Assembly (NCBI GenBank): GCA_037957365.1
Contig: JARHVA010002374.1
Coordinates: 1,548,501 to 1,612,500 of the forward strand
From: Torreya grandis
Taxonomy: Eukaryota; Streptophyta; Pinopsida; Cupressales; Taxaceae
Length of the DNA: 64,000 nucleotides
Direction of reading: 5' to 3'
Within the stretch, counting starts at the first letter, position 1. The number at the start of each line of letters is the position of its first letter. Of the stretch, positions 24,333 to 36,531 are shown piece by piece. The position numbers were made by a program, and so were the translations under genes. The notes beneath the pieces are model-generated. The model was not told where the DNA came from. It worked only from the letters and a program-made list of their open reading frames with translations, and ran no database searches.

Positions 24333-27018
24333 TATTTGAGGTACAATCACTAAGAGAGGGGTTGAATCAGTGATGTAATATAATCCAATTTAATTCTCAA
24401 CTCTTAAATATTCATCATACATCAACTTGATCAAGCAAAATAAAAATTAAATCACATACATCATACATAAGAGCATACATCACATGAACACATCATATAT
24501 GTGGGAAACCCTCTTAGAAGATAAAACCCATTAAAATCTATAAGATAAAATACAATCATATAAAACAATATCTAACATTTAGACTAGAACCAACTGATCA
24601 AGGAACACCTATCCCTTATTTTAAAGAGACACCAATCCCACAAAGAGCTACTACCCCTGTCTAGTTAAGTACCCACAATAATTATAGACCTTTAGCAAGC
24701 TTTACCTTTCAAGGAGGAACCAACCCTTGAGGAAACCAAAAACCCACTCATATACCTAAAAAAATAACCTTGAACACCCATTTATACTCTTCAACTAATG
24801 ATGATCACCTTTGTCTGTACTCTTCACCCCTAGTCTTTCTCAAGCTACCTTTAGGGTTGACTTGCTCAAACTGCCTCTTCTAGGCTCATTAGGTCTAATG
24901 ACCTATGTGTCCTCCTAAATCAACTTGATCAGATAAACATGTCTAATATTATTCACAATCTTATGTTCCTAACTAACATGTACCTTCTTTTTCAAAATTT
25001 CTTTTCTTCGCTTAAATCCACACTTATATGACAACTAGCACTATTAGTCCAATTATACCTTGTACTTATACGACTCTCTTCCTTTAACCCATCTTGGTTA
25101 GCCAAAATGATTGAAATATTTAAACCACACTTAACATAGGTCCATACACATGTTACATTTGAAAACCACACACTTCTTAGGTCTTCCAATACCTCATTAG
25201 CCCCAAACCACCATTAGGTCTTGGTGAGACCTAAAACAATTAGGCCTTCATACTCACATGTTACATGTGAGACTACTTGGACCACCTTCATCCTTTACCA
25301 ATGTTTAAAACACATAAAAAATATATCTAATATCCCATTTATCACTCTCATATGTTTCCATACCACCTGTAACACCAACTTAACACTTGAACCTACCAAT
25401 TAAGTCTCCTTGCTCTTTAGGCCTTCAAACACAGAAAACACAGTCTCAAACTTCTGAAGCAAAAACTCAAATATTTCACATATACATATGATTATATCAC
25501 ATGGGTCAACCCTTTAGGAAATATTCAACACCTCCATTTTATTTAAACACTTCAACACATGATCTAAGCACCCAAATCAACTCTCTTAGAATGACCACTC
25601 AGACTAGTCATATACAGTCAAGCTATTTTGACTCTTCAAATTGATCAAGGGAAAAATATGACAAACAATGCCTTCCCATAATCCTTAGATACTTATATAG
25701 CATCTCCATTCTCATTTTATTATTCAATTCTACTCAGAACACCTTCAACTCACTCCTGCAACATGGTCACTCAATCTGCCAGTGCATTCAACAAACATAG
25801 TCAACTTCTAAGTAATTTTTCACACTAAAAATGGATTAGTCAAACCTCAAAAATCCACACAAATAGTATTCATGGATTATAAAACACTCTCCAATAGTTA
25901 TTTCATATTGAAACATCAAAATACTATCAATAACAACTCAATTATCCTTCTTAGGTCACTTGTAGAACATGGTCAAACACAGTCAAATTTAGAGCTCAAT
26001 ATATATAATTTTACAAACATTAAAATATTATAATTAAATTTAATGGATGCACCTTGATTCCTTTACAATTTTTATTTTTAATCCATCAATAAATTCCTCT
26101 AATATCAAAATATATTATAAAAATACTCAACACTAGTTTATTCCTTTGTTAATTTCAAATGCCAATGATCACCGTGTAATTGCAAATAATGCAGACATGT
26201 GTCTAAATATCATGTCCTCACAAAGCTTGATAAAATGTGCTATATTAATCTCCTAAATATATTTCTAGATTTAACTATCATTTCTCATCATTGATCTTTG
26301 ATTTTTGTTTCCATGATTAAGACACTTGGCACTCTTGCGTGCCTTCTGAGCACATTGACTATTTGACTCCAATGAACTTCTGCCACTTGGTAGCCCTACA
26401 TCCCTTTTGAGCATCCCTTGACATATTAAATTACTATGAACCTTTGGATCAATACTAAAAATATCATATGCTCATTTATATTATTATCTAATTACATTAA
26501 ATGTTCATCATTAGATCTGTGATCTGATTAAATGCTCACCGTAGATCTTTGATAATGCAAATTTGGCTATGGGAACTTAGTGAACTCTGCCTGAGAAGCC
26601 AACTTTGTACCTTAACAAATTTTACTATGTGCCATGTCCAAATTTCAAATTTAAACCACATGATCACCTCTCATAGGGGAATCTATCCATGTATCAAACT
26701 ACTCCTAAAACCTTCACACGTATGAAATATGACATCATCAATATGCTCACTCAGCCTTATCTATCAAGATGACTATTTGAACATAGACACTCATATGAAT
26801 GATCTAATGAATTCCTTTCTCTTCCATAAGTTCCCCAAGCACTCATAATATCCCATAGGGTCTTTTCAACATGACCATACCATCAATATCATCCATTAAT
26901 TACTTAATTAGGTAAACACTCTGTAAACCATCAATCTAATCACTTTGTCATTAAAGCACTATGAATCATGATCTCTTTGAAATTAATGAAAACCTAACAT
27001 AAATGACCGTGCTCAACA
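24333..27018 (-). repeat. 5' LTR of element D
   Basis: Partner of 19158-21855. Begins TATTTGAGG on the plus strand (TGTTAGAGG in the partner) and ends GCTCAACA followed by the TTAGG duplication. Confidence 0.9.
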
Positions 27019-27023
27019 TTAGG
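27019..27023. repeat. Target-site duplication of element D, right copy
   Basis: TTAGG, identical to 19153-19157. Confidence 0.85.
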
Positions 27024-28085
27024 ATATTATAATAATTTCTAGATTCTATATTTTTTTATTATGTGGCCTCAGATGCTTACATTGGATTTGGACAGTTGCA
27101 TCAACACTAGTGGCTAAACTAGATGCAAGTTTCCTGTATGGAATACTAACAAGATATATCTGTGACTAACTATATCCTTATAGTTTTTATGTCACCTTTA
27201 TTTTTGTGTATATTAATCATTTACACAGGTTGTTTCTCTTCATCAAATGATCATAACCTAGCTTCCTCACCCTGGGAGTGACTATGGGAATAAGGTTTAG
27301 TGGGCACATGGTGTCGAGCTATCGTAAGGACCCCTCTATCAATGGGTGTCACATACATAAATAATAATTTTAATATGGACTTAGACTTATGTATTTATCA
27401 CCTATGTTTTGGCTTGTATGTATATAAGGATGTAGTGTGTAAGAAAGTAAATAGAGTGACCTAGATTTTAACTTAAAAAATATGGCTCATGGTATACTCC
27501 TTTACTAATTTAGACCTCTAGGGATAATACTATTATTTATATGGAAATAGGGATGAATAGGGTAGGTTTTCTCACTTAAATTCTTGATTGAGTGCTTCTT
27601 GGTAAGTTATCTTATGAGTTCCTAGTATTTTCTACGTGAGGAAAAAATGAGGTTTAATATTGTATATACATATCAATCCCTTTTAAAAATATCTCACAAT
27701 AAAGAAATTAAGTTGACCATAAAGATATGTTTCATTTTTAAACTATATTAATTTTAGGCATTGGACACTTCGTTGGAAAAGGGACACATGTGTCAATGTA
27801 GACATATAGTTGAGAGCAAGTGTTCGAGAAGCTAGAAAAGATGTACGAGTCCAAAAATGGTAGAGAAGGATAATGTTCAATTTTATATAATTTTTAATAG
27901 TAAATAAGGCATGGTCATCATAATAACAATTTTCAGATTAAGAGATAAGCAATTTAGCACAAAGAGATAGTGAATGTGAGCCTTTTGACATCGAGAATGT
28001 CTTATAACTGAAGGGTATTACCCTGATAGGTATTTTCCAAATGTACAAGGTTGAGGTGATATATAATTCATATTTAGTGTCTACA
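27024..28085 (-). repeat. 5' LTR of element B, part 2 (outer end)
   Basis: Aligns with the rest of the left B LTR up to 15453. Ends GTGTCTACA at 28085. Confidence 0.85.
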
Positions 28086-28090
28086 CATGT
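28086..28090. repeat. Target-site duplication of element B, right copy
   Basis: CATGT against CATTT at 14121-14125. Confidence 0.6.
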
Positions 28091-29427
28091 GCATCAACTA
28101 TTTTATTAGTTTATTTTCCTTTTGGAGTAGACAAAACTTTTAACAATAATTCTTTTTTGTTAGACATTTACAGTAATATAAACATGGTTATGTTATCTTT
28201 GGTTTTCTTGAGGTCTTCAATAATGTTATATCCTAATTTATTTTTCTCTAAGGGTTTATCATATTTCATGGGATTAGAATTATTATTTTATTGTGAATAA
28301 GTGTTATGCCCTTTAGGTAGAAACATATTATTTTTTTAGTTTTCATTAGGTGGAACATGGGTGTTGTTTGGAGGAGTAGAAGTTGTCAAGGGTGTTTGTA
28401 GTTTTCTCCTTAGCATGTAATTATTTCCTCTTTGAAATTGCCTAAAATCCTAGAATTCATCTAGGTTTTCTTTTGGATTATTGTCACGCTCGCATAATAA
28501 TTCATAAATTTATAAAACTAAGGTTGTAGTTGGGTTCATTCCCATTTGATTTTGGTTATTTTTAGCTGTAGGCACTATTTATAGATTTTATATTTCCTTT
28601 TGAAACATATTTGAAACTGACATAAAATCATCACAAGGTTTCAAAATGATTCATTATATAGTGAGGTATATACCAAGTGGGTAATGCCAAATCATCCAAA
28701 TTTATGAAATTTCTAGCAATGTTATTGGTCTTATTTGCATTGTTATTATTCATGGGCTGATTTTGATCTGATGTAATATTCATAAATCAACTACATCATT
28801 GGTTAATATTCTAACCTACTACTACAAGTTTCTTATTTTAGGACTTAAAATAGTATTATGATTATTCCAAACACCAATCTACTAATTTGTGTTAATTATA
28901 AGGGTTATAGGATTCAAAATTGCAAGAATAATAGGTGTCATTGGATTGATAAACATTGTTACTAGATCATTCCAAGAGGTAATGGATCCATATGGAAATC
29001 CAAGATACCATTCATAGGCCACTTCATCTAAGTAATAATGAAATAATTGTAAAAACACATCCTCATGTTGAATTTGATTTTTTAAAATATCATCCTTGAA
29101 GGTTTGAATATGTTCTTCCGTAGTTTGAACCCCACCATGTACATATTTTATGCAAAACTTTTTGAGATTCTTTCACAAATCATGAGCAACCCATGGGATG
29201 TTTATAGTTAAATTGACTCCATAAAAACAAATAGTATTAACCACCATTGGTTGATTTAGAGAGGTATAAAAAGGATTGATGAATGACATTATAGTTAGAG
29301 GAGAACTATTGGTAGAATAGGTGTATCTAGTTTTAGATATCCCTTTATCAAATATGGTTTTTATCTGCTCACTGAAGTAAAATAATTCAAATTCATCCTC
29401 AAAATACTTTGACTTGATGATAATCAT
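28091..29427 (-). pseudogene. Gag relic of element C (5' part of the interrupted gene)
   Basis: A likely start Met is at 29427-29425. The minus strand gives an N-terminal open stretch of 84 codons, then the Gag core at 29140-28900 with EEHIQTFKDDILKNQIQHED and later AYEWYLGFPYGSITSWNDL (the W-Y, PxGSI, W signature). A degraded Pro/Asn-rich segment follows. Near 28240-28140 is a YNIIEDLKKTKDNITMF-like stretch that in this gypsy group lies between Gag and protease. The gene stops at the B insertion. Its protease continues at 14120, and the frame is consistent across the insertion if one target duplication is removed. Confidence 0.8.
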
Positions 29428-29549
29428 TCTATTTTTTAGTTTTAAAACCTGAAATATCTTTACTTTAGGCAGTGTTTTCCCAATATTTTAGAGCTTAATT
29501 TATTGTTTCAAACCATAATAAATCAAATATCTAAAGTATTTTGATGTAG

Positions 29550-29568
29550 TCCCTCCTTCTAGTGACAA
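29550..29568 (-). other. Probable primer binding site of element C
   Basis: The minus strand reads TTGTCACTAGAAGGAGGGA two bases after an LTR-like end (CATCAACA). Element H has TTGGTGCTAGGAGGG in the equivalent place after GCATCAATA, so both look like decayed copies of one primer site. Confidence 0.5.
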
Positions 29569-29570
29569 TA

Positions 29571-31850
29571 TGTTGATGGTTCATTTGGAATACCAACTTA
29601 GATAGGGTGGAAATCCACCCAACCTCTCCCTTTCTTGAAAAGAGATGAAATCTCCCAATTATCTATTATTGATAGGTCTTGACTTGCAAGTTAACTCAGT
29701 AGTTGAGGTGAAATTATTCCATTTAAAGGGGCACATTATGAATAGGTTTAGATAAATGATGTACAAATATGGGCTTATGGATTTTTTATCTAGGAGATCA
29801 ATAATTAGATTTATCATAGAAATACAGATGATATAATATATGTTCATTGCATACAAAGATTCAATAGTGTAAAAAAATATTATAAGGGTTTGTAATCAAG
29901 ATAAACCTGTAAACATGGATTGTAAATTTTTTAGATCTATTCTACCTACTCTAACATATTTATAAAAAAAAGATGAGGGTGTGAAGGAAAAGAGTGAGCT
30001 TGTTTTATAGTGAAGATAATTATAAATTCATTTAATTATATGCCATCAATGAAATCATTAGGTTTCTTGATCAGTATGCACATAACCATGAACAAAGATG
30101 ATGCATGAGTCTAAGGGTTTTGGATATGAATAAATATGAACAAAATCACATATACATGCATAGATATTAAACAACAATCTTCACAACCTTTAATTTGATT
30201 AATAGTTGCTTGAAAAGCATAGTTTGGATACACCATAATCAGGGGAAATATAGGAAAGTGCTTCAACACAACATTTCTCACAATAATAAATAAATAAAAT
30301 AATAAATTATATGAAATTAATTTTTTAACCTCTATTTTTATCTCTACTACAAACTAAGCCCTCCTTTTCTAAGTCTTTTGGCTAGTCTTATATAAAAAAC
30401 AACCCACAGATGGAGACAAAACATCCACTCAAAAGGTAAGTGAAAATATTAAATTCATGAGTCAAGATCAAAGCCTAAATTTTATGCACAAATATATTAT
30501 CACAAGGCAATTAATGTCAATAATAAGATTTTAAAAACTCCTCATTAAATTATGGTAACAAGGTAGCGGTGAAAATGTTCAATACTCTATGTGCTCATCT
30601 TCAAGACAACTACTCCTCCTTTGAATGCATCATTTTCCATTAAATGTTGGTAAAAAATAAGTATTGTAATAATGTATTATTTTAATAATCATAGGTTCAA
30701 TTTGAATCTCCTTCCTCTCGATGGATTATTGTTGTATTAAATTATGGGGGAAATTTTATCTTTAAGTTTTGAACACTCCTCTTGATTTTAGATTCATTTT
30801 ATTTGTCCAATTATCTTTTTCACATGTGAGAGCCCCTCCACATCAAATATTTAATCCCTTTTTTCCAAGTCCTTTCAAACAATAAATAAAACAAGTTATT
30901 ACCATAATAAAGGCAAATCATACAAAACTCATTAAATGAGCAGCTTATAAAAGTAACAGTCTTGAGATGAAAATGTTTATAGGTTTTAGACTATAGTTAT
31001 CCCATTTAAAAATAAAACCATTGAAAATGATATGGAACAAAATTATCAATTCAATAAACTACATAAAAATAGAGCAGTGGATCAAAATATATGGCCAAGA
31101 AATTAATAGGTAGTCTACCTTCTAAATAATGTTGACAAAATGGGAGGTGTCAGGAATCGACCCTATTTCAAGAATAGGGTCTTTAGCCAATTTTGTTCCT
31201 TTTTTAAAAAAATAGATAATTTGTTTAAATAACCACCATGTTGGTGGAAAAAAAATCATGTGGTGAGAAGTGAGTTGGAGTGAACAACATTTGAATCACA
31301 TAAACACAACGCCTAACTCGAAGTTAAATAGTTGATTTACACATAATTATTAACATATTTTGAAAAATTCAATGATTATAAAACATACAATCATAAATAT
31401 AATGAAAACATCATTCAAATTAAATAAATGACATTGAAAATAGAGTTATAGGTCAAAATTTATGGCCAAAAAACTAGTTGTAGGTCCATTTTTTGCATAG
31501 GGTTGACCATTTCAACCAATTAGAGCTAATCCAACTTTCAAAACTTTTTTGGAGGATAATCTAATCCCCATAACTATTAATTTAAATTATTTTATTCAAT
31601 TTGAAATATTTTAAGCCAACCTAATTTAAGTAAATAATGTTTCAACCAAATTTGTTCTCAACAAATTGTCTGAATCCAACCTAACTTTCAGGGGCAAGAT
31701 GAAGTTTTTAGACAAAATGTTGTCTATGAAAATCTATCACTTGAATTTGGTTTAATCAATGGAATAGTTTTAAATATAGTATTTTTCATTTCAAAATATA
31801 TTCATGCCAAAAAAATAATTGAACAATCTGAAGACCAACTAGATGAACTT
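29571..31850 (-). repeat. Probable 5' LTR of element C and unassigned AT-rich sequence
   Basis: Starts TGTTGATGG next to the primer-like site, as expected for the inner end of the C 5' LTR. No partner LTR is in the window, so the outer end is not resolved. No gene is seen. Segments near 31010-31130 and 31390-31500 are weakly similar to each other (both contain an AAAATAGAG...TATGGCCAA pattern). A short perfect inverted repeat is at 31159-31181. Confidence 0.35.
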
Positions 31851-32480
31851 GCAAGAAAGGCCAAAAGATAATAGTAAAAAGAGATTCCATGATGTCATTG
31901 AAATGAGGGTGTATTGTACAAATAATAGCACTTTGTATATTATATTTTATCTCCCAGATATAAATTTAAAATTTATCTCTGCTTACATATAAATTGTGTT
32001 TCTATAAAGTTTCAAGCAATTACTCTATATCACGTAGATGCTCATGTCATGTTTTGTTAAAAATTAGGATGTCATCAAGGTAGACTACAACAAATGAAGT
32101 ATTGAATGGATTAATAATGTCATTCACCATCCAAATTAATTTGTTTAGTGCATTTATAAAATTTAAGGGGATGAATAACCATTAAAACAAACCTTGTTTG
32201 GCTTTTAAGACTATCTTCCATACATTTGTAGGTTCAATAGGAATTTGATGATACCCAAATTTAAGATCAATTTTAGTGAAGTATTTTGCATTATGGAACT
32301 AGTCCAAAAAGACCTCAATCCTTAAAAGAGGATATCATTTCTTCACTATGATCTTTTGATATCTTTTTAATCAATTCATAACCTTGATGTTTCATCTTTA
32401 TTTGGTGCAAGCATAATGGGGTTGCGACAAGGTGATGAGTTGGGCCTAAGATGTCCTTTGTCCAAAAATTCATAGATATA
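31851..32480 (-). pseudogene. Reverse transcriptase relic of element F (Ty3/gypsy)
   Basis: The minus strand reads KYFTKIDLKFGYHQIPIEPT near 32290-32230, continues with the KAKQGLF-x-WL block, and has the catalytic VVVYLDDILIFNK at about 32080-32050, followed by EHLRDIE and a degraded thumb region. This is the classic gypsy form, distinct from element C (YMDD and Tat-like). Both catalytic Asp residues are present. Stops and frameshifts interrupt it. RNase H and integrase are not found to the left, so F is truncated after the reverse transcriptase. Confidence 0.85.
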
Positions 32481-32599
32481 TCACTTAATTAATTCATTCT
32501 TTAAAAATGATCTATGATATAAATAATCATTATGTATAGGTATTATAGGGATCAAATAAATAATGTGATTCATTCTTTAGTGTGAAGGCACTTCCTTTG

Positions 32600-33260
32600 G
32601 TAGCTAAAAATCATCCTTGTATTATTCCAACTTGTGGTTCAACTTTTAGGTTTCTAGAGGAACTATGGTATGAATTGGTGCAACAGTAATTTTTTTACAT
32701 TCAAAACTTACCATCAAAAGTAAAAACTTATTCCTAGATTTGACTAACTTATTACACTACTTTGTGCTAAGAGTGATATCTGAGGGACTAATTTTGGTAT
32801 GTGGTATCTCATATCACCAACATCTATGACAAAATTTATGGTATTTTCCTCATAGACTACTTATCATTGTTAAATATATGGTTGACCAATTAGAGCATAA
32901 TATACCTATAATAGAATGACATCTCAAAGGATTTATCTTGGAAAGGCTTGATGTTGTACATCATTCGACACTATTAAGTGACACATTCCTCATATCCTAC
33001 ACTAAACCCTCCATTCAAGTATGGTTGTGGGTGAGGTGTTAGTGGTAAGCTTAATCTACAAATCACTTTAGGAAAAATTAGGTTATTATGAATTTCATTT
33101 TCAATAATGAAGTTTACTTGTTTTGAATTGATCCACATTTGAGAATGGAAAAATATTTCTACTTCCTTTGTTTCCATAGGGGTGGTAGAGATGTTTGTGG
33201 TACCCACCATGGTGATAGGTTAAAATCCATGATCTACTTAATTTTATCTAATGATATTGT
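32600..33260 (-). pseudogene. Protease region relic of element F
   Basis: A minus-strand open stretch of 78 codons (33210-32974) includes NLIFPKVICRLSLPLTPHPQ, the helix-and-loop segment after the active site in gypsy proteases (NLIS-x-x-V-x-RL-x-LP-x-x-HPQPY). The active-site triad itself is not visible, the corresponding stretch reading VNFIIENEIHNN where a (D/E)(S/T)G-like motif is expected. After a frameshift, ALIGQPYI and FVIDVGDMRYHIP near 32890-32810 match the end of the domain. Confidence 0.75.
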
Positions 33261-34371
33261 ATTTTCACCTGTTAATTCAACTTGTGTAAGTAGAGTATTC
33301 CTAGTGAAGCTGTATTCATAGAAATGACTATTGGAGTAATGAAATAAACACCACTTTCCAATCTTGGATTGCTTAGTCCAGTCATTTGATGATTATCATT
33401 TCTTATGTGGAGAGTATTTAAAGGTATTACTTGACTCGTAATTATGCTTAAATGATTTATATTGTGACTTGGTTTGTGACTTAAAATATTTTTTCTTAGT
33501 ATTGGACTTGGCCTTTACTTCAAACTTTCAAGTAAATTTATAGGCTTATTTGATTGAATAAATCAATAATAAATTCATATATTATTGGATATTTCATCTT
33601 AAGCATAACCTATATTTCAAAATGATAATTTTATCTGAATATTAAATCCAAAGTTCAGACACCAAAGTATGAAAAGTATCTATTTTTTTTTGCATAGATT
33701 GCTCCTTGCCTTGGCGTAGCTAAGAGAACTTAATTTACTAGTCATCATAGTTTCCAACAAGATAAAAAGTTTATTTGAGTGATTCTATGAAACCATTCCA
33801 TATGTATGTATATGTGTTTGAGTTGAATTTATCCCCATGATTTTCATTTGAAGTACAATAGTTTTCCCACCATTTTTTCTAATAAATAAACTTTTATAAG
33901 AGTAATGTAATTTTTTCTCAATCAAATAATTGACTAACCATGTAATATGAACATATATAGTAAACCTAATTATTTAGTGCATCTACATCTATTTTTCATT
34001 CAAACAAATTGAATGTCTAGATTAACTCGTACCTTACATGAAGTTTGACCACCAAATCATTGTTGATAATGAGAGGTTTCGGAAGGAGTCTACTAATTGA
34101 GAAGTAGTGATAAGTGATCAACAATACTTGCACACTCACATACATGATGTTCTTCTAAATATTCTTGTGTCTTTGCAATGCATCCTTTATCAGCTTATAT
34201 AAAAAATTTAAAGTTGGTTTCATCAAATATTTGTCTCCCATTTGAGGATTTGAAGGAAGGTATGATGAAGGGTCATGAGTTTTAATCCATAACTTCCTAC
34301 AATGATAGCTCATGTGAGTGGGCATAAAAATAGAGATGATTTTCAAATACACCATAATATCAATAGAAAAT
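33261..34371 (-). pseudogene. Weak Gag relic of element F
   Basis: Upstream of the F protease, minus-strand translation gives basic Ser/Lys-rich fragments (33300-33550) like the C-terminal tail of Gag and less clear fragments further up, including 34155-34371. No zinc knuckle or gag core can be shown. Assignment rests mainly on gene order (gag before protease). Confidence 0.35.
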
Positions 34372-34381
34372 GATATGAAGT

Positions 34382-35980
34382 GTGTATGCTCTATTACCAT
34401 TGATATCTTATATCCTTCTAACTACCAATCCATATAATCTCAAAGCCTTGAATAGTGGTAGTTGTTATCCCTCTAATCAAGTATATGCTCCCACCATTTC
34501 AATAGATGAGTTTATCCATCTTAAGGAAGATAAAAATCATTTATACATAATTCATACATCATAATTATATTACTTTCACATTTTATAATTGTTAAAATAT
34601 AGATACGAAGGCCAAGGATTGGGCAAACATGAGCAAGGTAAAAACTACCCTATATCACTTAAACATAATAATACAAAAAGGAAAGGGTTGGGGTTTCCAA
34701 AACCATCCTTGAGTTACCAACCATTCAAGTCAACCAAACATGTCTATTTTACCAAAAAAGTGGGTATATATGACCAAGAGGTTCCTTCATTTGATCGTTA
34801 AAATTTTTGACAACGATATAAAGAGATTATCATTGACTTAAAAAAAAATAATGAGGGGAACATTTCTTCAATCAAATTGATTAAACCCTCAAAAATTCCT
34901 TCATTCCCAAACAATATCCCTCTATTGAAGGGTGATGGTTTTTTCCTACCTTCAATCAAAAAAAAATCTTTATCAAAAAAGTTGTCCTTACCAAAGAAAA
35001 ATGAAAGAAACTCTTCAAATGGTACAAGCCATTCAAATGATATACCAAATGTATTGAATTTCAAATATCCCATACCATTACCAAAATATACTAAATTTAG
35101 TGATCATGAACTTACACTTATTATACATGAGGATGATGATACTCATATGCCTAGATTCAAAAAAGGTGATAGGTTGGAACCAATGATAACACCCATGACA
35201 AACACCACTATTCCTATATAATATTTAATGTCTATGATGACCACTATTGGGGATCTTCAAAATCAAGTTTTTATACTTTAAATTAAAATGGATTTCCATC
35301 ATGATAATACACATGTAGCCTCATTCAATAATCAACCTCTTGTGAGATATATACTTGAATATCCTTGTCCAAAGATAATTAAATTACTAGATTTACCTCT
35401 CTTTTTGAGATATAAGGATGAATTCAACCACATGATTAGCTATGTACATTGTTTTTCTCAATGGACACAAGATGAAAAACTATTGCTAAAAGTATTATAT
35501 ATGAGAATTTCTAATGAAGCTCAAAATTGGTTCTATAGACCACCAACGTGATCCTTGACCATTTTTTTACAATTAGAATATGTATTCTTCATGGATTTCA
35601 ATATCCATAAGGTGCCACAACTTACATTATAATATTTTCATAATATAAAACAATGTGATGATGAATCCATTCAAGATTATACTATTTGATTTAAAAGTGC
35701 ATCATATAAGCTACAATTTAGACCCTTAGATTTCAAATTGAAATTTATCTTTAGTAGAGGCATTCTTTCCCCATTAAAGGAAACAATATTGCATAAACAA
35801 TATGATTCATCTACCCATTTATATAGTGATGTGCATAGATATTCTTCCTTCATATTTACTCATTCAAAGGAACTTAACATGTCTCCCTCCAAATACAAAA
35901 TTTTATCCCTTACACAAAAGGAGATAACTTGCCTAAGGAGCATTATAAACAAAACTATGGTATTATTAATAATTATATGA
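34382..35980 (+). pseudogene. G-patch-Gag relic of element E, one frame over 1.6 kb
   Basis: Open stretches at 34382-34564, 34589-34801, 34877-35221, 35288-35551 and 35738-35980 all share one reading frame and are separated only by stops, so they look like one former protein. Near 34598-34700 the sequence YEGQGLGKHEQG...RKGLGF fits the glycine-rich G-patch pattern, an RNA-binding motif known in some retroelements. It is followed by a Lys/Ser-rich linker (34900-35070). The Gag core at 35440-35560 shows QWTQDEKLLLKVLYMRI and AQNWFYR, and at 35640-35900 a DDESIQDY and RGILSPLKETI region typical of gypsy Gag. A G-patch before Gag is unusual, since it normally lies after protease. Confidence 0.7.
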
Positions 35981-36531
35981 CTAGTTTGAAAATTTTACTT
36001 AACATGGGACCAAGCCAAGGTCCATATCTTATACAAGAATCTCAAACTGAACAACACAAAAATAATCCATGCCAACAATATTTAACAATTACCTTATACA
36101 TGGGTGGTTCTAGTTTTTGCCAAAATAATATTGATCCTATATAAGCAAAAACTACTTACAATGTAAGATGCTTACAATAAATTGGCTTCAATCTAATAAA
36201 CCAACAAAACAAAGGAGGTTGGAAATACTCCTTGGGAAACATAATAATACCAAGTGGTTGTGATCCTAAAGTAATTCAAACATGGGTGTGGGTTATGCCC
36301 GCCATATATCCATATGTTTTTACATTAGTAACTCTTTGGATATACCAAATGGAAGCAAACATTGATCCAAATCAACAAGTTATTTCATTTCTTTATGAAG
36401 GCAAATTAATACATATTCTAAATGATAACATTGTTTCTTCTAATACACATGGAAAAATTGAGGAGGAACATGTTATGTACCTTTTTAATCTATCCAATCA
36501 TGATGAAAATAATGTAAAATATCCAACTTAA
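35981..36531 (+). pseudogene. C-terminal part of the element E protein, unrecognised
   Basis: After a frameshift, open stretches 35929-36144 and 36232-36531 (99 codons) continue to a stop at 36531. Visible pieces include PSGCDPKVIQTWVWVMPAIY and a polar acidic tail. I do not recognise the domain. Its position after Gag and before the 3' untranslated region makes it the element's last coding segment. No catalytic motif of protease or reverse transcriptase is present. Confidence 0.5.

Larger units (their letters stand above)
19158..27018 (-). mobile_element. Element D: copia/SIRE-like, gag-only LTR element nested in the B LTR
   Basis: LTRs 19158-21855 (2698 bp) and 24333-27018 (2686 bp) flank an internal region of only 2477 bp. 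A perfect 5-bp duplication (TTAGG) surrounds it. On the minus strand the order is 5' LTR, initiator-Met type primer site, coiled-coil and zinc-knuckle Gag relic, repeated purine tracts, 3' LTR. No integrase or reverse transcriptase is present, so D depended on an autonomous partner. The LTR end with the GAGGGGGGTGAATCAGT context resembles that of plant SIRE/Maximus-type copia elements, as I recall them. Confidence 0.9.
14126..28085 (-). mobile_element. Element B: non-autonomous LTR element (minus) inserted in element C and itself interrupted by D
   Basis: The left LTR (14126-15453, 1328 bp) is the 3' LTR. The right LTR is split by D into 18891-19157 and 27024-28085, together 1329 bp. A polypurine tract lies inside the left LTR and a TGG-starting primer site lies inside the right LTR, which fixes the orientation. 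The internal 3.4 kb has only a degraded N-terminal gag-like start and a long 3' untranslated part. B belongs to the same family as E (plus strand, 34-41 kb) but lacks the G-patch and Gag core that E has, so it looks like a deletion derivative. Confidence 0.85.
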
